This document shows positions 1 to 5,053 of a stretch of 5,053 bases of DNA, in pieces. This DNA comes from Spirochaetaceae bacterium (GTDB lineage: Bacteria; Spirochaetota; Spirochaetia; Treponematales; Rectinemataceae). How positions within the stretch are numbered: the stretch's first letter is position 1; each line of letters begins with the position of its first letter. Made by a program: the position numbers and the translations under genes. Below the pieces are notes generated by a model. The model ran no database searches and was not told the origin of the DNA. It worked only from the letters and a program-made list of their open reading frames with translations. The stretch lies in NCBI GenBank assembly GCA_003452735.1, contig DMNL01000174.1, positions 1 to 5,053 of the forward strand, in the 5' to 3' direction.

Positions 1-9
1 CTTATGCAT
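1..9 (-). CDS. Candidate start of the next gene, cut by the window edge
   Basis: Only three codons (Met-His-Lys) are visible, so the product cannot be identified. The start is supported by a GAGGAAG ribosome-binding site at 16-22, six bases upstream of the ATG, which resembles the sites in front of the other genes here. It lies on the same strand as the whole operon, 124 bases beyond the stop of the zinc-ribbon gene. In Treponema, as I recall, grpE and dnaK lie near this point, but three codons cannot test that. It could also be a chance ATG. Confidence 0.4.
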
Positions 10-15
10 GATAAA

Positions 16-22
16 CTTCCTC
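16..22 (-). promoter_or_regulatory. Putative ribosome-binding site of the next gene
   Basis: On the minus strand this reads GAGGAAG and ends six bases before an ATG at 9-7. Composition and spacing match the sites of rpsM and the zinc-ribbon gene. It is the main reason to think a further gene starts at the window edge. Confidence 0.4.
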
Positions 23-68
23 ACAAATCTCTTAGAAAATACACAAGGTTCGTAGCAGTAGTGATAAA

Positions 69-130
69 ATTCCGTCTATCCTTTATAAATCCCGATAATC
101 CTGCCAAAAATCTCGTCAATCCTGTCTAGA
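69..130. repeat. Degenerate tandem repeat, three units of about 21 nt
   Basis: Three imperfect copies lie head to tail at 69-88, 89-109 and 110-130. Each carries the core ATCC (the last two read AATCCTG on the plus strand) preceded by a CG-containing half unit such as ATCTCGTC. Units two and three agree at 15 of 21 positions by my hand alignment; unit one agrees about equally well with unit three over its 20 bases. Within each unit the ATC(C/T) word recurs at spacings of 9 to 12 bases, so on the minus strand it looks like a chain of GGATTnACG-like words. It begins immediately after the stop of the zinc-ribbon gene and fills half of the gap to the next candidate start. Similar GGATT/ACAGGAT chains occur between genes in several bacterial groups as I remember them. 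I know of no assigned function. Confidence 0.7.
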
Positions 131-133
131 AAC

Positions 134-304
134 TCACTTGACCTTTGCCAGATGAGCCTTGCAGATCTTGCAGATTTTGGTCTTTTTGCCCTCTATTTCT
201 TGTTCGTATATAACTTTGACTCCAGTGCGCCCGCAAATGGGACAAGTCCCTCGTCCGCCGGCGGGAACCTCTTTGAGACCTTTACCTCTATGAGCTTTAG
301 ACAT
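134..304 (-). CDS. Small basic zinc-ribbon protein at the end of the ribosomal operon
   Basis: This 56-residue protein has two CxxC knuckles, Cys21-Pro-Ile-Cys24-Gly and Cys45-Lys-Ile-Cys48, separated by 20 residues. That is the layout of a four-cysteine zinc ribbon. It is rich in Lys and Arg, with a basic, Gly-rich N-terminus (residues 1-19), and has no signal peptide or membrane segment, so it is probably cytosolic and nucleic-acid or ribosome associated. The start at 304 is chosen because GGGAGGAA lies six bases upstream. The open frame continues upstream to 406, but that part overlaps rplQ out of frame and reads as low-complexity Arg/Ser. It follows rplQ by 22 bases and is surely cotranscribed. 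I recall small conserved hypothetical proteins at this place in treponemes but no established function. A ribosomal or RNA-binding role is inference; a rubredoxin-like metal role is possible but less likely given the charge. Confidence 0.87.
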   Translation of the reverse strand: MSKAHRGKGLKEVPAGGRGTCPICGRTGVKVIYEQEIEGKKTKICKICKAHLAKVK

Positions 305-310
305 TTCCGC

Positions 311-318
311 TTCCTCCC
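311..318 (-). promoter_or_regulatory. Ribosome-binding site that fixes the zinc-ribbon start
   Basis: The minus strand reads GGGAGGAA, ending six bases before the ATG at 304. It lies in the 22-base gap after the rplQ stop and is one of the strongest sites in the window. It decides for the 56-residue form over the 90-residue open frame. Confidence 0.8.
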
Positions 319-326
319 TGCGAACC

Positions 327-749
327 CTAGGCTTGCTTTTTAGCTTTGCGCTGAGACTTGCGCTTTTCGCGCTCGGTCTTCTTCTCATCGGCCTTCTGAC
401 CGACAAGCTCTAATACGACCAAACTAGCCGCGTCATTTGCGCGATTCCCGAGCTTGATGATTCTTGTATATCCTCCATTGCGTTCCTTGAAACGTGGCGC
501 AATATCGGTAAAAAGCTTTGCAACCACATCTTCGCCATAGACTCTGCTGGACACGATTCTGCGATTGTGGACTGAATCGACTTTAGCCCTAGTGATGAGT
601 CTTTCAGCAGCTCGCCTTGTCTCCAAAGCCTTTGCCTTAGTGGTAACAATCTTTTCTTGCTTAAAAAGCACACTGACCTGATTTCGGATCATGGCTTTGC
701 GGTGAGCGGCATCGCGGTTCAATTTATTATAGCCGATCTTATGATTCAT
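327..749 (-). CDS. rplQ: Large-subunit ribosomal protein L17
   Basis: L17 binds 23S rRNA near the exit of the peptide tunnel in the 50S subunit. The 140-residue product starts [20 protein letters not shown] and carries the family pattern [13 protein letters not shown] at residues 34-46, then [19 protein letters not shown] at about 90-108, followed by the closing strand LVVLEL. The tail from residue 117 onward is an added Lys/Glu/Arg-rich stretch that is probably disordered, which makes the protein longer than the E. coli form of about 127 residues. Its ATG lies inside the last codons of rpoA, giving an 11-base overlap, with an AAGGA site at 758-762 within rpoA coding sequence. Translation is therefore probably coupled to rpoA. 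The rpoA-rplQ pairing is near universal in bacteria. Confidence 0.98.
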   Translation of the reverse strand: MNHKIGYNKLNRDAAHRKAMIRNQVSVLFKQEKIVTTKAKALETRRAAERLITRAKVDSVHNRRIVSSRVYGEDVVAKLFTDIAPRFKERNGGYTRIIKLGNRANDAASLVVLELVGQKADEKKTEREKRKSQRKAKKQA

Positions 750-1794
750 CGCTCTCTTCCTTTTTCATATTGAGTTTGATGTGATTCTTCAGCGCAGAAT
801 AGTCCGACATACCGAGCGTCAGGTTCCATTCGGCAAGCTTGGTCTTTATTTCCTGCAGCGATTTTTTGCCAAAATTTCGCGTCTTGGTGATTTCTTCTTC
901 TGATTTTTTGGTGAGATCACCTATCGTTCTTATATTGGCATTCTTTAAGCAATTGAAGGATCGCACCGAAAGCTCTAGTTCTTCAACAGGCATATTTAGA
1001 ATCTGGCGTACACGTTCCTCTATTTCGTCGCTTATTTCTTCACCACCGGCTTCGCTTTCATCGAAATTCACAAAGATAGAAAAATGGTCCTTTGCAATTT
1101 TTCCAGCTTCGCCGAGAGCATCTTCTGGACGAATAGTGCCATCAGTCCAAATCTCTAGCACCAATTTGTCATAGTCCGAACGCTGACCGACGCGAGTAGG
1201 TTCGATAGCGTATTTTACTTTCCTTACCGGCGTAAAAATCGCATCCATGGGAATTGTACCGACAACATCTATATACTTCTCGTTGACTTCACTCGGTACG
1301 TAGCCGCGACCCAGATTCACCTGGAGCTCGAGCCCTAAGTGTACAGATGGTTCGAGGGTTGCAATCTTAAGATCTGGATTGAGCACTATAAGCGAACCCT
1401 GCTCTGCAAAGAAACCCCCATAGATTTCTTCTAAGCCCTGTATCTCGTAGTCTAGAGTAAGCTCTTCCTTGTCATTTGGAAGCCTCAACCTGAGTTTCTT
1501 CAAGTTGTTTAGAACTTCTATGGTATCTTCGAATACTCCTGGAATCGTCTCGAATTCGCTAGTAATGACATGCGGCAAACCTTCCTCATCGTATCGGGTA
1601 ATGCGAACTGCAGTGATTGCATAGCCCTGAATTGAGGATAAGAGAATGCGGCGCAGAGTATTTCCGACGGTAGTTCCGTATCCAGGCTCAAAAGGATATG
1701 CGATAAATTTACCATAAGTGTCTGTGGATTCGCTTTGCTCGTAAGTAATTCCTTTTGGCCTCTTGAACCCTTTAAGAAGGCTTTTTCGCGCCAT
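739..1794 (-). CDS. rpoA: DNA-directed RNA polymerase subunit alpha
   Basis: Alpha dimerises to nucleate core RNA polymerase assembly, and its C-terminal domain touches upstream promoter DNA and activators. The 351-residue product has the dimerisation/assembly segment [15 protein letters not shown] at 40-54 and an acidic linker at about 244-262. The C-terminal helix-hairpin-helix domain spans about 268-329. By alignment with E. coli, Arg278, Asn281, Gly309, Lys311, Ser312 and Glu315 match the UP-element contact residues Arg265, Asn268, Gly296, Lys298, Ser299 and Glu302, so DNA binding looks intact. A tail of about 20 residues follows ([10 protein letters not shown] and an acidic end), different from the E. 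coli tail. The start has AAGGAG at 1799-1804, directly after a tandem TAA TAA that ends rpsD. The N-terminus [15 protein letters not shown] is the best lineage hint in the window and looks spirochaetal. Confidence 0.99.
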   Translation of the reverse strand: MARKSLLKGFKRPKGITYEQSESTDTYGKFIAYPFEPGYGTTVGNTLRRILLSSIQGYAITAVRITRYDEEGLPHVITSEFETIPGVFEDTIEVLNNLKKLRLRLPNDKEELTLDYEIQGLEEIYGGFFAEQGSLIVLNPDLKIATLEPSVHLGLELQVNLGRGYVPSEVNEKYIDVVGTIPMDAIFTPVRKVKYAIEPTRVGQRSDYDKLVLEIWTDGTIRPEDALGEAGKIAKDHFSIFVNFDESEAGGEEISDEIEERVRQILNMPVEELELSVRSFNCLKNANIRTIGDLTKKSEEEITKTRNFGKKSLQEIKTKLAEWNLTLGMSDYSALKNHIKLNMKKEESDES

Positions 1795-1806
1795 TTCCGC
1801 TCCTTA

Positions 1807-2442
1807 TTATTTCGAGTACAACTCGACTACCAGCTGTTCCTTGATATCCAGGGTATCCGTGACATCTTGGCGCTGTGGATTGATGACATAGCGACCAGTC
1901 ATCTCATCCGCATTCACCTCGAGCCATGGCATTACACCGGATTTTTGAACTTCTTCCAGGGCATGACGTATCGAATCCATCTTCTTTGCTTGCCCTATAA
2001 CTGAGATAACATCGCCTGGCCTTACGAGACTTGAAGCGATATTGACTCGCTTGCCATTGACTGCTATATGGCCATGATTGACCAGTTGGCGAGCCTGGGC
2101 GCGCGAGCTTGCAAAGTGTAATCGGTATACGACATTGTCCAAGCGCCTCTCAAGAAGAATAATAAGATTATCGCCTGTCTTGCCAGGGAGCCTTAAGGCT
2201 TCATCGAACACGTTGTGGAACTGACGCTCCATAAGGCCATAATTGCGTTTCAATGCTTGTTTCTCGCGTAGCTGCACTGCATATTCGGACTTCTTTCCCA
2301 TGCGAGTCTTGGGGGCCTTTCCAGGTGGAAGCCTTTTCTTGTTGATCGGACATTTGTCGCTTTTGCAACGATCACCTTTCAAAAAAAGCTTTCTGTTCTC
2401 AGTGCGACACAGTCTGCATACAGGTCCAATATATCGAGCCAT
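1807..2442 (-). CDS. rpsD: Small-subunit ribosomal protein S4
   Basis: S4 is a primary binder that nucleates assembly of the 30S body at the 16S rRNA five-way junction. It contributes to decoding accuracy and, in E. coli, represses translation of the alpha operon. The 211-residue product has an intact N-terminal zinc knuckle, Cys9-x2-Cys12-x13-Cys26-x4-Cys31, so it is the zinc-binding form that E. coli lacks. The S4 RNA-binding fold covers roughly 98-160, with SSRAQARQLVNHGHIAVNGK at 112-131 and the RPGD turn at 141-144. The start at 2442 gives the standard MARY opening. An in-frame ATG at 2514 would add 24 residues overlapping rpsK and is not credible. It lies between rpsK and rpoA, the classical alpha-operon position, and ends in TAA TAA. 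Whether S4 autoregulates here cannot be read from the sequence. Confidence 0.98.
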   Translation of the reverse strand: MARYIGPVCRLCRTENRKLFLKGDRCKSDKCPINKKRLPPGKAPKTRMGKKSEYAVQLREKQALKRNYGLMERQFHNVFDEALRLPGKTGDNLIILLERRLDNVVYRLHFASSRAQARQLVNHGHIAVNGKRVNIASSLVRPGDVISVIGQAKKMDSIRHALEEVQKSGVMPWLEVNADEMTGRYVINPQRQDVTDTLDIKEQLVVELYSK

Positions 2443-2454
2443 TTTTGTACCCCC

Positions 2455-2461
2455 CCTCCTA
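2455..2461 (-). promoter_or_regulatory. rpsD ribosome-binding site overlapping the rpsK stop codon
   Basis: The minus strand reads TAGGAGG, in which TAG is the rpsK stop and AGGAGG is an ideal Shine-Dalgarno core. It runs into a seven-G tract (2450-2456) and then TACAAAA before the rpsD ATG. The ATG lies 12 bases past the AGGAGG core, rather far, but the G tract allows shifted pairing nearer the start. The site supports the start at 2442. Confidence 0.8.
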
Positions 2462-2857
2462 GATGCGGCGAGCCTTGCGAGGCCTGCAGCCGTTATGAGG
2501 AATCGGTGTGACATCGTTGATCGACTTTACCTTTAACCCCATAACACCGAGTTGTCTAATCGCGGATTCGCGACCAATTCCTGGCCCTTTCACATAGACA
2601 TGCGCTTCTCGTAGACCGGCTTGCATTGCCTTTTGTATAGCGGCTTCAGTCACAGTCTGAGCAGCGAAAGGTGTAGATTTCTTTGCGCCACGGAATTCAT
2701 GGCTTCCAGAACTCGACCATGCAATGGCGTTTCCTTTGAGGTCTGTCACGGTTACGATTGTATTATTGAAAGTCGCCTGAATATACACATTACCTTCGTA
2801 GACGCTCTTTTTCTCTTTTCTTTTCTTTGTCTTCGTCGTAGTCGCAGCCACGTTCAT
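2459..2857 (-). CDS. rpsK: Small-subunit ribosomal protein S11
   Basis: S11 sits on the 30S platform beside 16S rRNA helices near the E-site mRNA and works with S7 and S18. The 132-residue product has a basic N-terminal extension (residues 1-18). The core has [20 protein letters not shown] at 29-48, STPFAAQ at 61-67, [16 protein letters not shown] at 89-104 and the closing signature [17 protein letters not shown] at 116-132. The Asn122-Gly123 pair corresponds to the site reported to form isoaspartate in E. coli S11. The length is close to the usual 129 residues. The start follows the rpsM stop by nine bases, and its GAGGAG site is very close to the ATG, which fits reinitiation by ribosomes finishing rpsM. 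It is followed by rpsD, whose ribosome-binding site overlaps this stop codon. Confidence 0.98.
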   Translation of the reverse strand: MNVAATTTKTKKRKEKKSVYEGNVYIQATFNNTIVTVTDLKGNAIAWSSSGSHEFRGAKKSTPFAAQTVTEAAIQKAMQAGLREAHVYVKGPGIGRESAIRQLGVMGLKVKSINDVTPIPHNGCRPRKARRI

Positions 2858-2866
2858 GCTCCTCTA

Positions 2867-3238
2867 TTAAACAGCTTTCTTCTTGTTTGCAACGGTCTTC
2901 CTCTTACCTTTTCGGGTACGCGCGTTCGTTCTTGTACGCTGACCCCGAACCGGAAGACCTCTGCGATGGCGCAAGCCACGATAGCAGCCAATATCCATGA
3001 GACGCTTGATATTCAATGCCACTTCGGTCCTCAGGCGGCCCTCGACCTTATAGTCGTTCTCTATGACTTTGCGAAGCTCAGCTATTTCTTCATTGGAAAG
3101 CTCATTGATTTTCTTATTGGCATCTATGCCAGTCGTTTCGCAAATCTTTTGGGCACTTGCTCTCCCAATACCATAGATATATGTAAGAGCAATATCGACA
3201 TGTTTATTAGGGAGGTCGACTCCCGCAATTCTTGCCAT
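2867..3238 (-). CDS. rpsM: Small-subunit ribosomal protein S13
   Basis: S13 lies in the 30S head, forms intersubunit bridges with 23S rRNA and L5, and its tail reaches the P-site tRNA. The 123-residue product opens [13 protein letters not shown], has the helix-two-turn-helix region with [14 protein letters not shown] at 20-33, and carries the family signature [19 protein letters not shown] at 84-102. A very basic tail follows. Length is normal (E. coli about 118). The start at 3238 is preceded by AGGAGGAA, four bases away. An upstream in-frame ATG at 3310 would add 24 residues inside rpmJ and breaks the family N-terminus, so it is rejected. It is 16 bases after rpmJ and nine before rpsK. In E. 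coli the S4 target pseudoknot lies just before rpsM. Here the same place is rpmJ coding sequence, so such a structure would have to overlap that gene. Confidence 0.98.
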   Translation of the reverse strand: MARIAGVDLPNKHVDIALTYIYGIGRASAQKICETTGIDANKKINELSNEEIAELRKVIENDYKVEGRLRTEVALNIKRLMDIGCYRGLRHRRGLPVRGQRTRTNARTRKGKRKTVANKKKAV

Positions 3239-3242
3239 GAGC

Positions 3243-3250
3243 TTCCTCCT
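3243..3250 (-). promoter_or_regulatory. Ribosome-binding site that fixes the rpsM start
   Basis: The minus strand reads AGGAGGAA in the 16-base gap between the rpmJ stop and the rpsM ATG, ending four bases before the ATG. It is a near-perfect anti-Shine-Dalgarno match and decides for the 123-residue S13 over the longer open frame beginning inside rpmJ. Confidence 0.85.
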
Positions 3251-3254
3251 GCTC

Positions 3255-3368
3255 TTAGCCTTGTTTCTGCTTGTGTTTAGGATTGCTACAGACAATCCTA
3301 ACCACCCCATTGCGCCGTATTATCTTACATTTATCACAAATTTTCTTGACGCTTGTTCTAACCTTCAT
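3255..3368 (-). CDS. rpmJ: Large-subunit ribosomal protein L36, zinc-binding form
   Basis: L36 is the smallest bacterial 50S protein and stabilises 23S rRNA domains near the peptidyl-transferase region. I translated this gene by hand. It gives 37 residues opening [19 protein letters not shown] and ending with Asn-Pro-Lys-His-Lys before a short Lys/Gln/Gly tail. The zinc ligands Cys11, Cys14, Cys27 and His32 are all present, so this is the C+ form and not the zinc-free paralogue made under zinc limitation. The start is preceded by AAGGGG at 3374-3379, five bases from the ATG. It stands between secY and rpmJ's usual partner rpsM. Many bacteria have map and/or infA between secY and rpmJ, but here there is only a 52-base gap. 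Confidence 0.97.
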   Translation of the reverse strand: MKVRTSVKKICDKCKIIRRNGVVRIVCSNPKHKQKQG

Positions 3369-3420
3369 GGGTTCCCCTTATTCCAAAACACGCAATTAAA
3401 TCCTATTCGCATAAAAATTT
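3369..3420 (-). other. Longest intergenic gap inside the operon (secY-rpmJ)
   Basis: This 52-base AT-rich spacer holds the rpmJ ribosome-binding site and otherwise no open frame. It occupies the position where map and infA stand in many spc operons. On the minus strand it contains ATTTTT and TTTAAT runs, and near the rpmJ start AACC and GGTT could pair across the ATG in a four-base stem. None of these is strong enough to call a promoter, attenuator or terminator. Confidence 0.5.
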
Positions 3421-4743
3421 CTAGAGGTTCCTCGACTTTATGCGACCTTTGCGCACAAGACCGTCATAGTGGTGCATCTTGAGGATAGCCTCCACTTGAG
3501 CCATGGTATCGAGATCGACCCCCACAAGAATGAGCAAGGAAGTACCGCCCAGCAGATAAGCCAGCTCACTCGGGAAGTTGAACATCTGTTGCACCAGCGT
3601 TGGAATCAACGCAATTATGGCAAGATAGAGCGATCCAGGAAGTATTATACGATTCAAGACCCTCGTAAGGTATTCTTCCATTTTGTCGCTTCGAATGCCA
3701 GGTATGGATCCACCATTCTCGCGGATATTCTTGGAGATCTCTTGAGGGTTCAATGTAACCTGTGTATAGAAATATGCAAAGAAGATTATAAAAATCACAT
3801 ATAATAAATTATACCAAAACCCACTAGGCCTGAGCCAATACGAGAAATCTCTAAGCCACTTTGCTTGAACACCAAAACTCTGTGCAATCTGCAAGGGGAA
3901 AGTTAGAAGGCTCGAAGCAAAGATAACTGGAATTACGCCGGAAGGATTGATCTTGAAAGGAATATAGGTATTCTGAGCCCCATACATCCTACGTCCTACG
4001 ATTCGCTTGGCATAGTTGACAGGTATCTTTCTCTCTCCCTGCTGTTCGACGACAACGAGGGCTACGATCGCAACGAACATTACCAGCACGACGATTGCAT
4101 ATACGGCGTTTATATCTCCCCGTTGGATACTCTTTATGAGTTCATAGCTAGCATTTGGAAGCCTCGCCACAATACCGGCGAAAATCAAGAGAGATACTCC
4201 ATTGCCAATTCCGCGCTTGGTTATCTGTTCACCTATCCAAACAAGGAACATAGTCCCTGTCGTAACGGTGAGAATGGCGACTATCGTATATAGCGTTCGA
4301 TTGGACATAACGATTGCATTGGGTATGCGATCTGCCCATACAGTCACCGAAAAACTCTGAATAATCGCAACCACGATCGTTCCAATCTTCGTCCAGCGCG
4401 AAATCTTGCGACGCCCACCTTCTTCCTCGGCGATTGTTTTCAGTTTAGGGAAGATAACGATCAATAACTGCATGATAATCTGTGCGCTGATATAAGGCAT
4501 TACGCCCATCATAAAGAGCGAGAAATTCTTAAATGCGCCGCCAGCGAAGAAATTGAGGTAATCGGTAATACCGCCGCTGCCGGTGCTGGACTGCTGCGCG
4601 AAATATGACTGCAGCGCGCTTGCATTGATTCCAGGAATAGGCAGGTATGTGCCCAGGCGAAAAATCGCTAGCCACAGCAGAGTAAATAGTATCCTATCCT
4701 TTAGTTCCTTGACCCTGAAGATGTCGACGAGTGTATTAGCCAT
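3421..4743 (-). CDS. secY: Preprotein translocase channel subunit SecY
   Basis: SecY forms the protein-conducting pore of the inner membrane with SecE and SecG, driven by SecA or by translating ribosomes. The 440-residue product has ten hydrophobic segments at roughly 16-36, 71-93, 118-138, 149-170, 180-195, 212-232, 269-288, 308-328, 365-386 and 393-410. The plug region lies at about 55-70. Family landmarks are PIPGIN at 35-40, GEQITKRGIGNGVSLLIFAG at 171-190, PVNYAKR at 241-247 and INPSGVIPVIFASSLL at 265-280. RENGGSIPGIR at 341-351 follows, where Arg351 matches the SecA-contact Arg357 of E. coli, and then LLGGTSLLILVGVDLDT at 397-413. The cytosolic tail is basic. Length is typical. It follows rplO by 17 bases with AAGG and GGGAG before the ATG, the standard spc-operon order. 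Confidence 0.99.
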   Translation of the reverse strand: MANTLVDIFRVKELKDRILFTLLWLAIFRLGTYLPIPGINASALQSYFAQQSSTGSGGITDYLNFFAGGAFKNFSLFMMGVMPYISAQIIMQLLIVIFPKLKTIAEEEGGRRKISRWTKIGTIVVAIIQSFSVTVWADRIPNAIVMSNRTLYTIVAILTVTTGTMFLVWIGEQITKRGIGNGVSLLIFAGIVARLPNASYELIKSIQRGDINAVYAIVVLVMFVAIVALVVVEQQGERKIPVNYAKRIVGRRMYGAQNTYIPFKINPSGVIPVIFASSLLTFPLQIAQSFGVQAKWLRDFSYWLRPSGFWYNLLYVIFIIFFAYFYTQVTLNPQEISKNIRENGGSIPGIRSDKMEEYLTRVLNRIILPGSLYLAIIALIPTLVQQMFNFPSELAYLLGGTSLLILVGVDLDTMAQVEAILKMHHYDGLVRKGRIKSRNL

Positions 4744-4760
4744 TCGCTCCCGCCTTTATA

Positions 4761-5053
4761 TTACGCATCTGCCGAAGAACCTGTGGCAGTGGGTGTCTCC
4801 ACTTTGCCGCCAGCGGCTTCTATCTTTGCCTTTGCACCGGAAGAGACAGCATCGACGCTCACCGTGAGAGCGATATCGATCTCGCCCTTGCCCAAGACCT
4901 TTACCGGCAACTCAGGCTTTTTCACTAGCCCTTTCTTGAAAAGGCTCACAGTATCCACGTTGTCTCCGTTCTGGAATTTGGCTTCTAGATCGCATAGATT
5001 TACAATCTGATATTCCTTGCGGAATGGATGGTTTGAGAATCCTCGACCAGGCA
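4761..5053 (-). CDS. rplO: Large-subunit ribosomal protein L15, 5' part outside the window
   Basis: L15 is a late-assembling 50S protein that binds 23S rRNA. The window shows 96 C-terminal residues; the frame stays open to the edge, so the N-terminal part (the Gly-rich rRNA-binding arm) is missing. Visible landmarks are GRGFSNHPFRKEYQIVNL near the cut edge, LPVKVLGKGEIDIALTVSV in the middle, and the family ending SGAKAKIEAAGGKVE. A GTG at 4958 is an internal Val codon, not a start. After GGKVE the protein has about 13 extra residues rich in Thr, Ser and Ala, beyond the point where E. coli L15 nearly ends; these are probably disordered. It is followed by secY, the usual neighbour. Confidence 0.96.
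   Translation of the reverse strand, partial: PGRGFSNHPFRKEYQIVNLCDLEAKFQNGDNVDTVSLFKKGLVKKPELPVKVLGKGEIDIALTVSVDAVSSGAKAKIEAAGGKVETPTATGSSADA

Noticed and set aside
82..87. TATAAA on the minus strand as a -10 box for the next gene
   Set aside because: No acceptable -35 hexamer at 16-18 bases; TTGACG in the repeat is about 26 bases away. The region is repeat sequence and AT-rich by nature.
305..406. N-terminal extension of the zinc-ribbon protein by 34 residues
   Set aside because: It overlaps rplQ out of frame, is Arg/Ser/Lys low complexity, and the strong GGGAGGAA site lies just before the internal ATG at 304.
410..673. Minus-strand open frame inside rplQ in another frame
   Set aside because: The overlapping frame encodes clear L17; this one has no recognisable domain and no separate ribosome-binding site context.
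839..1174. Plus-strand open frame opposite rpoA, Ser-rich
   Set aside because: Antisense to the conserved alpha C-terminal domain; the Ser runs come from reverse-reading Glu and Arg codons.
2621..3280. Long plus-strand open frame of 219 codons opposite rpsK and rpsM
   Set aside because: It lies wholly antisense to two unmistakable ribosomal protein genes, and its translation is Cys/Ser/His-rich with no family signature. It is a shadow of their codon use.
3239..3310. N-terminal extension of S13 by 24 residues
   Set aside because: It runs through rpmJ in another frame and destroys the standard MARIAGV start, which has its own AGGAGGAA site.
3239..3368. S4-binding pseudoknot leader before rpsM
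   Set aside because: The region is rpmJ coding sequence plus a 16-base spacer. I could not find a convincing nested set of complementary segments by eye, so autoregulation by S4 remains untested.
3396..3401. TTTAAT-like -10 box between secY and rpmJ
   Set aside because: The sequence 17 bases upstream bears no resemblance to a -35 element, so an internal promoter is not supported.
3410..3432. GAGG/CCTC inverted repeat at the end of secY followed by a short T run, as a terminator
   Set aside because: The stem is three to four pairs with almost no loop, lies in coding sequence, and a terminator here would cut off essential downstream genes.

Overview
This window is the distal part of a large ribosomal-protein operon (the end of the spc region running into the alpha region), all on the minus strand and transcribed from high to low coordinates. 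In transcription order it holds the 3' part of rplO (L15), then secY, rpmJ (L36), rpsM (S13), rpsK (S11), rpsD (S4), rpoA (RNA polymerase alpha), rplQ (L17) and a 56-residue CxxC/CxxC zinc-ribbon protein. A last ATG with a good ribosome-binding site at positions 1-22 suggests that another gene on the same strand begins at the window edge. I see no convincing gene on the plus strand and no tRNA, rRNA, CRISPR or mobile element.

The organism is most likely a spirochaete of moderate GC content. RpoA begins [15 protein letters not shown] and is 351 residues long, which resembles treponemal alpha subunits as I remember them. secY is followed directly by rpmJ with no adk, map or infA between, as in spirochaete operons. 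A small basic zinc-ribbon protein follows rplQ. These points rest on family memory, not a search. rpsD sits between rpsK and rpoA, as in many bacteria. As I recall, Treponema pallidum and Borrelia have lost it from this place, so this may be a more ancestral or different spirochaete lineage.

The layout is tight. From rplO to rplQ the spacers are 17 nt (rplO-secY), 52 nt (secY-rpmJ), 16 nt (rpmJ-rpsM), 9 nt (rpsM-rpsK), 16 nt (rpsK-rpsD) and 12 nt (rpsD-rpoA), followed by an 11-nt overlap (rpoA-rplQ). The zinc-ribbon gene follows after 22 nt. Nearly every start has a purine-rich Shine-Dalgarno sequence, often overlapping or touching the previous stop codon, so translational coupling is likely. 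The upstream promoter lies outside the window.

Functionally the genes supply small-subunit head and body proteins (S13, S11, S4), large-subunit proteins (L15, L36, L17), the translocon channel SecY and the polymerase assembly subunit alpha. This is ordinary housekeeping DNA. The two parts that merit a second look are the small zinc-ribbon gene at 134-304 and a degenerate tandem repeat of about 21 nt at 69-130, between that gene and the candidate next start. I found no evidence of a novel multi-gene system.
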